Below are positions 10,872-21,703 of a DNA stretch of 64,000 bases, in pieces. Numbering within the stretch: the first letter of the stretch is position 1; the number at the start of each line of letters is the position of its first letter. A model generated the notes under the pieces. It made no database searches and was not told the DNA's origin. It saw only the letters and a list, made by a program, of their open reading frames with translations. The translations under genes were made by a program, and so were the position numbers. Source of the stretch: Archivesica marissinica (lineage: Eukaryota; Mollusca; Bivalvia; Venerida; Vesicomyidae); NCBI GenBank assembly GCA_014843695.1, contig JABXNX010000024.1:1-64000 (forward strand), given 5' to 3'.

Positions 10872-11089
10872 TTGGCAACATTAAACTGAGACTCATTAAT
10901 CTCCGCCAAAGCCTTCGTACGTTTCCGTGAACTACGACCAGGACATGTGTTAGGTTTTTACCGTTAATATTTGAATCAAGTCAGTAAGTAAGTGTACCAT
11001 AATCTAAAGCTCATAGTTTACTTCGGAAATCCGATTATTAACGAAGTAAGTTCACGGAATATGCAAATGTCTCAGTTTAATATTGCCAA
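10872..11089. mobile_element. Palindromic MITE (copy A)
   Basis: 218 bp with terminal inverted repeats: TTGGCAACATTAAACTGAGAC at the left (21 bases, one mismatch) pairs with the reverse complement of the right end, and a second inner pair TTCCGTGAACT follows. No ORF. Target duplication not clear. Also in B at 39844-40070. Confidence 0.6.
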
Positions 11090-11138
11090 ACAATATCCAA
11101 TTAGAAATAAACATGAAATATTTTGCTAATATAATATA

Positions 11139-11271
11139 ATCAAAATCAAGTGGGCATTTGCCCTTTTGCTCTACGTGAGGTTTCTGTCCTCGCTGAGCCC
11201 ACCTTAGGACACCTGCGTTACCGTTTGACAGATGTACTGCCCCAGTCAAACTCCCCGCCTGATAAGGTCTT
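11139..11271 (-). rRNA. 28S rRNA gene fragment (copy A)
   Basis: The minus strand reads as a conserved domain V segment of the large-subunit rRNA, including GGGGAGTTTGACTGGGGC, TGTCAAACGGTAACGCAGGT and GAGCAAAAGGGCAAATGC. About 130 bp only, with a few changes from the usual sequence, so it is a non-functional fragment rather than an rRNA gene. It may be a retroposed piece or the head of an rRNA-derived SINE. The match was judged from memory of the conserved sequence. Confidence 0.8.
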
Positions 11272-11660
11272 CAGAATTTTGAATTTGTAGACCACACTTA
11301 AGGAATGAAACGAGGGTTAATAGTTTCCATCGAGGTAGGAACTACATTGGGCGTGGTTAAAGTAGGTGGAGGCTGAACCAGCGATTCATTACTTATATTT
11401 ACATTAATTATTATTTTCAACGTGACAAAGAACAAAAATACCACACTTTCCAAATTAAAATGTATTTAGTCCATTTTGCGACTTACTGTGTGGCGGGGAC
11501 CGGATAACTAGATCATCCTTAGAACAGCGTAAACTGTAAGACACGCCTTTTCTCACGACGAACGTTGCCTAACACGGCTAATGCGAGTGCCTGTAACATC
11601 GAGTGCGCATGTCAGCTGCATATCATTAGTTGGAAACCCTCATACGAAATTGTATGCAAT
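11272..11660. other. Unassigned sequence (copy A)
   Basis: No coding or RNA gene recognised; conserved in B (40266-40654). Short plus-strand frames beginning near 11565 run into the SINE and are not supported. Confidence 0.4.
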
Positions 11661-11671
11661 CAGGGCACATA

Positions 11672-11904
11672 CAGTTTATATACATATTTTAGCTCGATTG
11701 CGAAACAAGTTCTTACAACTTATGTTAATCACTCTCGAGACCTCATTCCTGATGGAATCCATCGCCATGAAGGAGAGAGAAGAGGCAACGTGGAATTTAA
11801 ATACCTTGCCTAAGGGCACAATCGTAACGGCTCCAGCGGGGCTCGAACTCCGAATCTTTCGCACCTGAAGCGACCGCGCATCCACTGCGCTATCACGACT
11901 TCCT
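11672..11904 (-). mobile_element. tRNA-derived SINE, family 2 (copy A)
   Basis: 233 bp with an 11-bp target-site duplication CAGGGCACATA at 11661-11671 and 11905-11915. The minus strand has a tRNA-like head (TAGCGCAGTGGATGCGCGG as box A region, GAGTTCGAGCCCC as box B) and a tail containing GAGTGATTAACATAAGTTG, which is shared with the SINE at 27549. Confidence 0.85.
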
Positions 11905-11915
11905 CAGGGCACATA

Positions 11916-12221
11916 TGTTCATCAAAGGAAATGTAATAACGATGTAAATATTAATAAATTGAGTGCTATGATGCGGTGTGGTCTGGGGGGGCATGCACCT
12001 CGCTCCAGGACATTTATGAATCCTAGAACATCAATGGTGCCCTCTGAAGCATTTTAATGTACATTTTAGATGCTCAGATTTCATTTTTCAGAGATGCATT
12101 TTTCAAAATAATACCAGAGCGCATCTAAAATCGCTATACAGAGATGAAATGTCACATTGACTACAAACATATAATTGTTTATACATGTGATCTTATGGTG
12201 AGATATGTAACTGCAGGCCTC
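11916..12221. other. Unassigned sequence (copy A)
   Basis: No gene seen. A short G-rich piece near 11982 (GGGGGGGCATGCACC) resembles the GC-rich motif of the A'-specific insertion at about 22020. Confidence 0.3.
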
Positions 12222-12338
12222 AAGGTTATAAAACCTTTCTCCAATCGCTAACTCGGTCTCACGCTTCTGATTGGTTCAGCTGAGAGAGTAAATCTCCGAA
12301 TCAACTTGAGCTTGAGTTTGAGAACATTTTATAACCTT
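12222..12338. mobile_element. Small palindromic MITE (copy A)
   Basis: About 117 bp whose ends AAGGTTATAAAAC and its inverted partner TTTTATAACCTT pair. An inner CCAAT / ATTGG pair adds to the palindrome. Also in B at 41216-41332. Confidence 0.4.
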
Positions 12339-12385
12339 GGAAGTCTAGATTCTATACCAACATATCAACATGCCAATTACACCTT

Positions 12386-12535
12386 GCACATAATACAAAC
12401 AGCACCTGAGTGGAATGGGACTCTGTCTGCATAATTGCAATATCCTTCAAAATCTAAAATGTTTAATCTCCTCAGGGTGTCGCTCATGCGTGGAACCGCA
12501 ACCCAGTAGTGAAGATAAATAATTACACAACATAC
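12386..12535 (+). mobile_element. SINE family 3, 3' part (copy A)
   Basis: GTGGAATGGGACTCTGTC through the GTCGCTCATG stretch matches the 3' half of the element at 13798-14062. The head is absent. Also in B at about 41392-41522. Confidence 0.5.
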
Positions 12536-12918
12536 AATAGCTCGTATATTATATTTCACATTTGCAATGCTAGTCTGTTTGAATGAACAGAAGAACTCTA
12601 TTCATCATGTGTAGCAAACAGGTACGTAGCTACTGAGAGCCTGGGCATGCAGAATAAACTGTAGGGGGTGGGGGTATGCCGAAGAGTTGGTTTGTCAACT
12701 TGGAGGTCACATGCATTCTGCACAACATCAAAAGTCAATTTTGTATCTCTGCCAGTATCGAAATTAGAACATCCAAGATGTAAACGTAAGTGCTTTTAAG
12801 TGCACCATTGACATTCCAAGATTCAAAATTTTCCTGGGTCAGCATGCCCCCAAGAACCCTCTACCATAATCACAGCCTATGGTGTTCGATTTATTAGCCA
12901 GGCCTTCAAATTCGTATT
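12536..12918. other. Unassigned sequence (copy A)
   Basis: No gene. About 12826-12910 resembles the GC-rich AGCATGCCCCC repeat near 22025 in a decayed form. Confidence 0.35.
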
Positions 12919-13732
12919 CCGTATTTAGCTATGTATAGTGCGCACATTTCTTACTGAAATCCTCATCCATTTTATCTACTGCGCATTATACACCAGTACC
13001 AAAATTGACCAATATTTCGTGAAAAAACTGAAATTCGACCCGAACGGCCCACAGTCATTCTATAAGTTGTTACATTCGACAATCGTTATAAACTAGCTAT
13101 TAAAACCAGTTGCCGATAGTCTATATAAATAAATCAAATGAATAAGACCACAAAATTAGCATATATTTCATTTATTTTGGCAAACTTTGAAGAATTTAAT
13201 TGAAATTAGTAAATGCATAAAAAATGGCGATTTGATAACATCACGTGGTTTTATCGTATGTAATATTTCCCGTACTTTTCGCGTACTTCGCCGTAAGATG
13301 TACAATGCATTGCATAAAAAAAAAAATTTTTTGGCTGCAGTATTTCAATTGATTGTAGCGATAATTAATTTCGACAAACCTTTCACAATGGGTCCCAGTT
13401 AATTAGGTAGGCTTCACGTGTTGAGAAGTTTGAGCATCTGCTGACATGTTTGAGAACGTGTTGAGATGTTTGAAAACGTGTCGAGAAATTTGAGCAGGTG
13501 TGCCTGAGTGCGTTACCATTACTCGTGAGGTATATCTAGAGTGATTAATATAAGTTGTAAAAATCACGGAGCACAATTTTTAGCGATTCTTGAGAAATGT
13601 TAAATTTTGACTTGGAAACTTGCGTTTTTCACGTGCGCAGTTTACATCGGAACTCAGTTTTTCCGCCGATTTTCGTGCCAGATCGTGGGTGCGCACTATA
13701 CACGGTAGCGCACTATACATAGCTAAATACGG
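12919..13732. mobile_element. TA-flanked non-autonomous DNA transposon (in copy A)
   Basis: 814 bp with inverted ends CCGTATTTAGCTATGTATAG and its partner at 13713-13732, each followed inward by AGTGCGC. It has short internal repeats around TTTGAGAACGTGTTGAGA (13420-13500) and no transposase; the frame at 13187-13402 is unrecognised. TA follows the right end, the left flank reads TT. The element also sits at 38889-39718 in B, at another locus. Copy B lacks it here but keeps about 75 bp of flank that A has lost. Confidence 0.75.
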
Positions 13733-13797
13733 TATATCATGGGTAGATATATCAAATAACAAGTTTTACATGAATAGAATAATAATATAGCAGCAGC

Positions 13798-14062
13798 CGC
13801 TGTAATAGGAAGCTAACGTTTCAGTCTGATATTCGATCCCCCGTCTGACCCTAATAAAATTAACAGTCTTTCAGATGGGACATTAAACCGAGGTCTTGTG
13901 TCGGTGCTGTACACCGTGCACGTAAAAGAACCAGAAGAGACTTTGGAATGGGTCTCTGTCTGTATCATTGCACTATCCTCCAAAAATCTAAAATTACTAA
14001 TCTCTTCAGGAGGCGTCGCTCATATGGGCAACCGGTAACGATGATAAATAAACGTAACACAC
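13798..14062 (+). mobile_element. SINE family 3 (copy A)
   Basis: Contains a box B-like ATTCGATCCCCCGTC, GATGGGACATTAAACCGAGG and CACGTAAAAGAACC motifs, and ends in a GATAAATAAACG tail. Motifs of this sort recur in mollusc repeats. B equivalent about 42013-42280. Confidence 0.55.
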
Positions 14063-14084
14063 ACAGTATGATATTTAACTTTTT

Positions 14085-14400
14085 CATAGTTTGACAGTTT
14101 GACAGTTTATTTTATTAAATTCCAATAGGCTGTCAAGCCCATGAGGACATACATACATATTATATACAGTTAGCGTACAGTGCATACATTTTATACAAGT
14201 GAGCTCCCACAGCCATTTATATTTATATCTATGTGTAAATACATGTAATATTGATCTGATATGTGTCTTATAATTAAAGCAAAATAGTTCTTTATTTCTA
14301 ACAAGGAGAAGGTCAAAAGACGCAACAAAACACAAAATTCATATGGAATACCAGTAAATTAAAAGAGCACTATAACTCACAGTTTACTCTTAGTTAACAA
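14085..14400. other. Possible LINE 3' tail remnant (copy A)
   Basis: AGTTTATTTTATTAAATTCC and the following CCCATGAGGACATACATACA resemble the stretch at 18237-18300 inside the LINE-borne insertion, as if both were 3' ends of minus-strand LINEs. No coding part. Also in B at 42318-42620. Confidence 0.25.
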
Positions 14401-14487
14401 CCATTTACAAATATTCATAAATGCAGATAATTTAAAAATATTAATTGCACAAAAACCAATTCAATTGTTAGTTTATACAAATTCAAT

Positions 14488-14536
14488 TTAGCTCGCTTGT
14501 GAAACAAGTTCCTGTATAAGCTGTATAGCTTTCTGT
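14488..14536 (-). mobile_element. SINE family 2 tail, truncated at duplication junction
   Basis: TAGCTCGCTTGTGAAACAAG matches the tail of the SINE at 42719-42991 in B. In A the element stops at 14536 and the 36-bp minisatellite follows, marking the duplication breakpoint. Confidence 0.6.
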
Positions 14537-14538
14537 GT

Positions 14539-15698
14539 ATAAGATGGGCGGATATGCTTGAGGTGCCGAGAGGAATAAGATGGGCGGCTATGCTTGAGGT
14601 GCCATGAGGAATAAGATGTGCAGCTATGCTTGAGGTGCCATGAGGAATAAGATGGGCAGCTATGCTTGAGGTGCCATGAGGAATAAGATGTGCAGCTATG
14701 CTTGAGGTGCCGAGAGGAATAAGATGTGTGGCTATGCTTGAGGTGCCATGAGGAATAAGATGTGCGGCTATGCTTGAGGTGCCATGCGGAATAAGATGGG
14801 CAGCTATGCTAGAGGTGCCATGAGGAATAAGATGTGCAGCTATGCTTGAGGTACCGAGAGGAATAAGATGTGCAGCTATGCTTGAGGTGCCATGAGGAAT
14901 AAGATGGGCGGCTATGCTTGAGGTGTCGAGAGGAATAAGATGTGTGGCTATGCTTGAGGTGCCGAGAGGAATAAGATGGGCGGCTATGCTTGAGGTGCCG
15001 AGAGGAATAAGATGGGCAGCTATGCTTGAGGTGCTGAGAGGAATAAGATGGGTGGCTATGCTTGAGGTGCCGAGAGGAAAAAGATGTGCGGCTATGCTTG
15101 AGGTGCCGAGAGGAATAAGATGGGCAGCTATGCTTGAGGTGCCGAGAGGAATAAGATGGGCGGCTATGTTTGAGGTGCTGAGAGGAATAAGATGGGCGGC
15201 TATGTTTGAGGTGCTGAGAGGAATAAGATGGGCGGCTATGATTAAGGTGCCGAGAGGGAAAAAATGGGTGGCTATGCTTGAGGTACCGAGAGGAATAAGA
15301 TGGGTGGCTATGATTGAGGTGCCGAGAGGAATAAGATGGGCGGCTATGCTTGAGGTGCTGAGAGGAATAAGATGGGCGGTTATGCTTGAGGTGTCGAGAG
15401 GAATAAGATGGGCGGCTATGATTGAGGTGCCGAGAGGAAAAAGATGTGCGGCTATGATTGAGGTGCCGAGAGGAATAAGATGGGCAGCTATGCTTGAGGT
15501 GCCATGAGGAATAAGATGTGCGGCTATGCTTGAGGTACCGAGAGGAATAAGATGGGCAGCTATGCTTGAGGTACCGAGAGGAATAAGATGGGCAGCTATG
15601 CTTGAGGTGCCATGAGGAATAAGATGTGTGGCTATGCTTGAGGTGCTGAGAGGAATAAGATGTGCGGCTATGCTTGAGGTGCCGAGAGGAATAAGATG
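14539..15698. repeat. 36-bp minisatellite, about 32 copies (A')
   Basis: Same unit as 559-846 but expanded about fourfold, with more variants (CCATGAGG, ATGATTGAGG, AGGAAAAAG). The array opens part-way through a unit at the junction with copy A. Confidence 0.95.
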
Positions 15699-16361
15699 AA
15701 GTGAGTCAGGTTGTTAGCATTGTTTTAAGTACTTAAGCATCTTAATAAATATGCTGTTGATCTATTTTATTTTTCTGTTTTAATTGAATTCTACCAATTC
15801 CAATGATAATACTACAGAAATACTGGTATACCTATACCGAAAACAGTACCTACAGGTAAATTCTTCTTCCACTAAATAATGTTGTGATTTTCAAACCTAT
15901 AAATGGTTATTTGTTCAATCTTAGCTCATAAAAATTGTATTCATATGGTTAAGTAATGAACTATGGTATACCGCGAGGATAGGTTCACCTTGGGCTGAAT
16001 TTACTGCTGTTTACGTATGCCTTGTCGATTGCCAGCATGGTGACACAAGTCACGTGATGACGCCAAAAAACAGCATTTCCACTAGAATGGAGTAACCTTT
16101 GCTCGCAGTATTTTGCATAAAGATAAAGAACAGAAAAACTTAACGTTCTGGTTTTTTCTCCCAAATTGTAATGTTAACCTTGAAGGAAGTTTGGCGTGTA
16201 TTGTATAGTAAGATTGAGTAATAAACAACTGTCCCTTCCTGGTTGTGTTAACCATTTCGGAAATTCCTGCTTTAACTGTTGGGAGTTTGTAGATCTCATA
16301 AACCTTGTTTACTGATGCAAATCAATTACTCAAATTCTTTCCGATGAATGTGTATTAACAA
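15699..16361. other. Unassigned spacer (A')
   Basis: Collinear with 847-1505; no gene seen. Confidence 0.4.
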
Positions 16362-16372
16362 TGCACTTTATA

Positions 16373-16627
16373 TTATGTTATATTTTGGGTTTTACGCCTG
16401 CATCAGCACCATTTTGGGCTATATCACCAGCGGGCAGTTTACCTAACAACACCTTTCCTGGGCAGGCTCCAGCGGTTAACCAGCACCAACCTCCGTAAGA
16501 AACTGCCAACTTTTTCATATAAATGAGACATGGTCTGAGCGGGGCTCGAACCCGTGACCATCAGTGATGATAGGTTACAGTGGTATACAAGTCAGCGACC
16601 TTAACCACTCGACCATGGAGGCGGACC
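16373..16627 (-). mobile_element. tRNA-derived SINE, family 1 (A')
   Basis: Orthologous to 1517-1783, with the target duplication at 16362-16372 (one change) and 16628-16638. It is 255 bp, lacking about 12 bp near the middle. Its box B reads GGTTCGAGCCCC on the minus strand. Confidence 0.85.
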
Positions 16628-17144
16628 TGCTCTTTATAAGCGAAAACATTTTTTGGGCTTTTTGCGATGTAATGTCGCTATAAGACAAGTATGAATGTCT
16701 TAGTTTAAACATATTTTATTTCAAGAATCAAACATTCGACATAGTGTAACATACAAAGTATTTAGGTAGATTGGATAGAAAGTTAAAAACTTATTAAAAA
16801 TCCTCTCCAATGGTATACAACTGTGCATAAGTTGGCGAATATATAACTATCATTGACAACTAAATGTATAAGAAAAGTAATAGTCATAGATAATAGTAAG
16901 AAAATCACTCTACTTTGTCTTAAGTGTGGAAGAACAGTGATATGTAAGTTGTTATTTTATGATAGCTAAATTAGATTCGATAAGATTTAACCTAGATTTA
17001 ACCTAGATAAAATTAGATTAGATTAGATAATAAGAACAGAGATCAAAATGAGGTTCAGAATAGAATAGAAATAAAGGAAAAAGACTGATTTTAGAATGGG
17101 AATGGATTTGACGAAGTTGGAAGAACAAAAACACACAATTTGCA

Positions 17145-17633
17145 CTAGTCATTATCAAATCTCCTTGTTGCGGTAATAAACTGTTGAACTGCATCAATTA
17201 TCGCATTGTTTATCTCTTCGCTCAGGTTATCATCTCCATACAAGAGAATTCTGAGAGAAATGTTTATGTGCGGGCTAATGGTATTGAAAAGGGTTACTCT
17301 AAAGTCTGAGTAATAATGACATTGGAACAAATAGTGGTAGCTGGATTCAACAGCGCCGCATTTACAGAATGGAGAGTTAATAATGTTTCTCGAAAATAAA
17401 TGTTGATTTAAAGCACTGCAATCGGTTCGAATGCGGGTATGGAGGACCTGAGCACGGCGGACGCTATGATAGAAAAGTGGATTAGGTTTAGGTTTGTTTG
17501 AGTTCAAGTAGTATTTGAAAGAGTCAACAGTACCAATATCCTTAGCTTCCTGTGGCAGAGCATTCCAAGCGTTAACAACAGATGGCAGAAAGGAATTTAC
17601 ATACTGAGACTTTCTGCCACGGACATTAAAGGC
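17145..17633 (-). pseudogene. LINE ORF2 C-terminal segment
   Basis: Reads through FLPSVVNAWNALP and a CxC...HxxxxC zinc-knuckle-like stretch (FCKCG followed by HYLFQC), typical of the C-terminus of mollusc non-LTR elements, to a stop at 17145. It joins in frame to the segment at 18634 once the inserted 986-bp element and one TSD copy are discounted. Confidence 0.7.
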
Positions 17634-17640
17634 CTGCAGG

Positions 17641-18626
17641 TTGACCTATATTTGACCTTAAACACACGAGGAATAGCGGTACAAATCTGACGGTCGACGC
17701 ACTAAACACACGAGGAATAGCGGTACAAATCTGACGGTCGACGCACATCGTATTTGCCACATGCGAGGCCCTGCATGGTATACATCTAATACATGAGCAC
17801 CACTTATATCTATTATGACCCACTTACATATCAGAGGTTATAAATTGCTGAAATTGAAGTTCTGTATTTTTATAGTACTTACAACTGGTATAAACAATTC
17901 AAAATTATATCTACCACATGGACACTAGTAGCGTGGAATCATTCAACAACAGCTTGAATGTTTTCCATGACAAACGTATCGGAACCTTCTCTGCTCTTCA
18001 CTACACTATACGCTCAAATTTGGCAATATGTCAATGGAATGAGACAGTGCAAGTCAAGAATAATACAAGACTCCGTTGTACGCTCCAGTTCAAATCCAAC
18101 ATTTGGGCAAGGTATAAACAGGCATTATTTTCACACTTAATCTGGCGGCCTTTTTAAACCAGATGATACATGAAAGTGACAGAACAGAATATGAAAGTGA
18201 CGAAACTCCGACCTTACAAACAACATAGATCCTGATCAGTTTAACAGTTTATTCGTAATTCAAGGCCTCCGGCCCATACACATATATTATATACATGCAT
18301 ACAAATTATCAGTCTCAGTGATTACGCTACGGCTGATGAGGCACCTACATAACATGTAATCTATGTCCCTGGGCTGATCTGGATTATGTAGTTTGAATAC
18401 TCATAACTATCAATTTTCTTTACAATCAATAATATACGTTTACTTAAATTGTCAGGGCCTCATTTTGACTAATTCTCAGCTCACAGAGTGATCGTGCATA
18501 TTAACCGTTAGAAAATACCTACATACGCCAAATTATACTGAATGTACTGCTACATTGTTGATACAAGCCACTAATCACATGGAACAGGTAGTAAAGTATA
18601 AATCTTTACAATTGGACGGGGTCAAA
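17641..18626. mobile_element. 986-bp insertion within the LINE
   Basis: Bounded by a 7-bp duplication CTGCAGG (17634-17640 and 18627-18633), with TTGACC at the left and GGTCAA(A) at the right as short inverted ends. Near the left end a segment of about 60 bp containing ACACACGAGGAATAGCGGTA occurs twice. It carries the frame at 17918-18157. Class uncertain. Confidence 0.5.
17918..18157 (+). pseudogene. Possible transposase fragment
   Basis: A 79-residue frame starting MDTSSVESFNNSL and containing LHYTIRSNLAICQWNE. The Ser-x-Glu-Ser-Phe-Asn pattern recalls the catalytic Glu region of some DDE transposases found in molluscs, but no family can be named. It may be all that remains of the coding part of the 986-bp element. 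Confidence 0.25.
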
Positions 18627-18633
18627 CTGCAGG

Positions 18634-19365
18634 CCTTTAAGTAGATTTGCACTATTTCTCAACGATCGAGAAGTTGCCTGACCAACTGAAACTGGAACCA
18701 GAGCGGATAAGTAATCTGGCACTAGTCCATTTATCATCTTGTAGAATAATACTAATTTGTGCTTGCGACGCCGATTACCTAGAGATTCCCATCCACACTC
18801 AAGATAGAGTTGACGGATTGAGACAAGTTTTGTACAGCCTGTAACGATACGAGCAGCCTCGTTCTGAATTTTATCCAATTCATCTTTTTCATATTGAGTG
18901 CAATTATCCCAGATAACATCAGCGTATTCAATAATAGGCCTTACAAAAGAAAAGTAGATTACTTCCAGCGACTTCCTGTCCAGTTTAAATTGCAGGCGTC
19001 TCATGATGTTTATTCTAGCCCAGGCTTTGGTTTTCATATGATTTATCTGATGGTGCCAACTACAGTCGTCAGAGATCATTACACCAAGGTGTTTATGGAA
19101 ATCAACAGAGGGAATAATGGAATTTGACATATGAAGAGCTTGGTGCAGTGGTTTTGACCGTGTCCGAGAGATGACGAGAGATTCTGTTTTAGCCGGATTG
19201 AAAGTGACAAGCCATTTTTCAGCCCATGAGGAAATTCTGTCAATGTCCGATTGGAGTTAAGTAGATGCTACAGTTGGTGTATCAACAATAATAAACAGAC
19301 TTGTATCATCAGCAAATAGATTAATATTTGACCCAATATCGGCAACAATATCATTTATATATATA
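18634..19365 (-). pseudogene. LINE reverse transcriptase, palm to thumb segment
   Basis: Contains the catalytic FADD motif (minus strand, about 19295-19320), then a clean frame 18606-19130 with HLGVMISDD and IIEYADVIWD typical of the RT thumb region. One in-frame TAA is present at about 19258. The Tc1 element separates it from the upstream GVPQGS part. Confidence 0.8.
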
Positions 19366-20878
19366 CTGAGTCAAAAAAGAAACGATACCTGGTGTTTATG
19401 TGTCTATAATTTCAACATTTATTAAGAAAATTCTTTGAAAATTCATAAGATGATAGTCCAACATGTTTGAAAGAGGAGCACATAAAGCATAATGAGCCTC
19501 CGAAACTGTCTGCTGTGTGATGACGTAATTCATCGGACAGTGGTCTAATGGAGTTTTCACACAGACGTCAATACCGAGTATGGGCACCATTTGCGTCTCT
19601 CACTGCAATGCACCGCCGTCGCATCGAACGGAAGAGTGTCTGAATCTCTTGCTGGTCAATATTTGTCCACTCATGACGCAAAACATCCCTCAGTTGGTTT
19701 AACCTTACCGGCTGACGTCATCTGATGCGGCGGTCTAACGTATCCCACAAATGTTCTATGGGTGACAAGTCTGGTGACAAAGCAGGCCACGGCAGGGTTT
19801 CAATATTGTTCTGCTCCAATAATGTGGTGGAAATCCGAGCAGTATGACACCTGGCGTTGTCCTGTTGGAACAGTGTGACGTTTCTGTTGGCGTTAAAGAA
19901 CGGCACAACAACTGGCGCAAGGATCTCATCACAGTACCGCTGGGCATTTAGGTTCCCGTCCACCACTAACAGTTCAGTGCGACTACAGAAGGTGATACCG
20001 CCCCACGCCATAATGCTTCCGCCCCCGAACAGATCGACCTGACGTACATATGCGTCGGCGTAACATTCACCGCATCTGCGATATACCCACTCTCTGCCAT
20101 CCGCTCGACGCAAACAGAACCGCGATTCATCGCTAAACATCACCGAATTCCACTGTAACCGAGTCCAGCGAGCACGTTCCGTCGTCCATTCCCGCCGTAC
20201 GTCACGGTGACGTCGTGTCAGGATGGGTCCAACGTATGGCCGATAGGCACGAATGCCACGTTCACCGAGCCAGTTCCTGACTGTTTGTGCACTGATGCGA
20301 TTGTTGGTCATCCCAGGAGAAACGGCAGCAGTGTGCGTAGCAGGTAGGAACCGGTCATGTAAATGTGACGTCCGAATGTGACGGTCCTGTTCACGCGTTG
20401 ACACACGTGGTCGACCAGATCTTGGACGGTCGTCCACCGATCCATGTGTTTGATAACGTCGAAGTAGACGTGTTATCGTGATCCGCGTAACCCCGAGTCG
20501 ATTTGCGACGTCACGCTGACGTAAACCGCCGTCAATCATGCCAATGGCACGCATTCTCTGATTGCGGTTTAGCCTAGGCATTTTGTTAGAGGTAACAATG
20601 GGTATGTAAGGTGTTTTTCGTCGATGATAATGCACTACCAGTACAATAAACCGGTTTTCCGATTTGTACATGTGTAGGAAGTTGTCTTTGTTGAGGAGCA
20701 AGTGCAAATCGGAAATTCGGCGTTCTAGGATTATCGGGTGTTTATTTACCTATGTTTATGGTTGGCTGACGTTGCAATAAGATACCCGGTACTGATACGT
20801 AATAATATATTAAACCTTTCTATGATTTTATCCGTTTTACGTCATTTTTAGTTTGGTATCGTTTCTTTTTTGACTCAG
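19366..20878 (-). mobile_element. Tc1-like DNA transposon
   Basis: 1513 bp with inverted ends CTGAGTCAAAAAAGAAACGA at the left and the reverse complement at the right, flanked by TA on both sides (19364-19365 and 20879-20880), the standard Tc1/mariner target. It sits inside the LINE reverse transcriptase between GVPQGS and FADD. Confidence 0.95.
19718..20581 (-). pseudogene. Tc1-like transposase with premature stop
   Basis: The preferred start is the Met at 20581 (MPRLNRNQRM), since a 42-codon upstream extension is not transposase-like. An N-terminal helix-turn-helix (DVANRLGVTRITITRLLRRY) and GRPR linker are followed by the DDE domain: Asp in FSDESRF, Asp in FQQDNARCH and Glu in SPIEHLWD, with 34 residues between the last two (DD34E). 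TGA at 19718-19720 ends the frame after DRRIR, but the same frame stays open and Tc1-like to 19568, so the copy appears one base from full length (about 337 codons). Acts by cut and paste in the nucleus. Confidence 0.9.
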
Positions 20879-21331
20879 TATATTAGAAATAGCAATGGAC
20901 CGAGTATTGACCCTTGGGGAACGCCGGCTTTTATTTCTGAAAAACTAGATGATGCACCAGGGATAACTACTCGTTGGCATCTGTTTGAAAGGTAATTAGC
21001 GAACCAGGATAATAGATTGCCTCGAATACCGGCTTGTTCGAGCTTGTGAAGGAGACCATGATGCCACACCTTATCGAAAGCTTTGCTAATGTCAAAGAAA
21101 ATAACCCTTACCTCTAGCCCATTATCCAGAGCACGACAGAACGTATTATAGAGATATGTAAGTTGATTAACAGTTGAATCTCCTGGCATAAAACCTGTTG
21201 GTAACAGGTAAAGAAATTGGTATCACGAAAGAAGTTAAAGATATGTTTGAATATTATTCTCTCGAAGACTTTCTCCATTGTGTTCAGAAGCGAAATAGGA
21301 CAATAGTTAGATGGGAGAGAAGGGTCTCCCT
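20879..21331 (-). pseudogene. LINE reverse transcriptase, fingers to palm segment
   Basis: The minus strand carries NYCPISLLNTMEKVFERII, then after a frame change near 21190 the palm motif FFDISKAFDKVWH and GVPQGSILGPLLFLIY at the edge of the Tc1 insertion. The upstream part is missing at the 5' truncation. Confidence 0.85.
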
Positions 21332-21341
21332 TGAATGTCTT

Positions 21342-21703
21342 GTGTGTGAGTTTCTTGTGTATCGCTTTTAAATAACATGCATGATTGAGAATCGCATGAT
21401 TGAGATCCCTAGAATTTTATATAATGCTAGCTCTAATCTGACTGCCATCACTATGTGTCAAATCCGGAAAGCACCCCCCCCCCTAAAATCGCCGGAGCAT
21501 AGGTAACTAATGTGCCGTATTTTGCGTTAAAAATGTAATATGCAAAAATAAGTGCGCCTACGGTGTCTGCAACAAATATGCCAAACCGTCATGTGTTTGA
21601 GTCTGTGTCGCATGTTCAAATCCGTCCCGGCAACTATCCGCACTTGACATTCTGTAGAGGATGACGTCACTCGATGCAGTCAATCTAGTCTATCAACACA
21701 ATA
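21342..21703. other. Unassigned spacer and CRE flank (A')
   Basis: Collinear with 1850-2246. The TGACGTCA site is retained upstream of the exon at 21704. Confidence 0.4.

Larger units (their letters stand above)
1..14536. repeat. Segmental duplication copy A
   Basis: This block is collinear with 28783-42767 (copy B), with position 1 matching 28783, and its first 24 kb overlap in content with A' (14539-24213). Outside the TLR ectodomain, repeat arrays and mobile insertions the two copies look nearly identical by eye. Copy A breaks at 14536, where it jumps from a SINE tail directly into a 36-bp minisatellite. The left end lies outside the window. It could be a true tandem duplication or two haplotypes assembled in series. 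Confidence 0.85.
16702..21331 (-). mobile_element. 5'-truncated LINE insertion with two nested elements (A')
   Basis: Absent from A and B, and flanked by a 10-bp target duplication TGAATGTCTT at 16692-16701 and 21332-21341. On the minus strand it starts inside a reverse transcriptase (21331) and ends near an AATAAA at about 16717. The coding region is split by a Tc1 element (19366-20878) and a 986-bp element (17641-18626). Jockey-like non-LTR type by its RT and C-terminal motifs; the 5' part including any endonuclease is missing, as is usual for truncated LINE copies. Confidence 0.85.

Noticed and set aside
11052..11249. 65-codon minus-strand frame
   Set aside because: It lies over the 28S rRNA fragment and the end of a MITE.
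11565..11868. Overlapping plus-strand frames of 82 and 95 codons, kept in B
   Set aside because: They read through the antisense tRNA-derived SINE; conservation reflects the recent duplication.
14914..15507. 197-codon plus-strand frame in the 36-bp minisatellite
   Set aside because: The period is divisible by three, substitutions alter residues without restraint, and common units contain stops; no sign of coding constraint.
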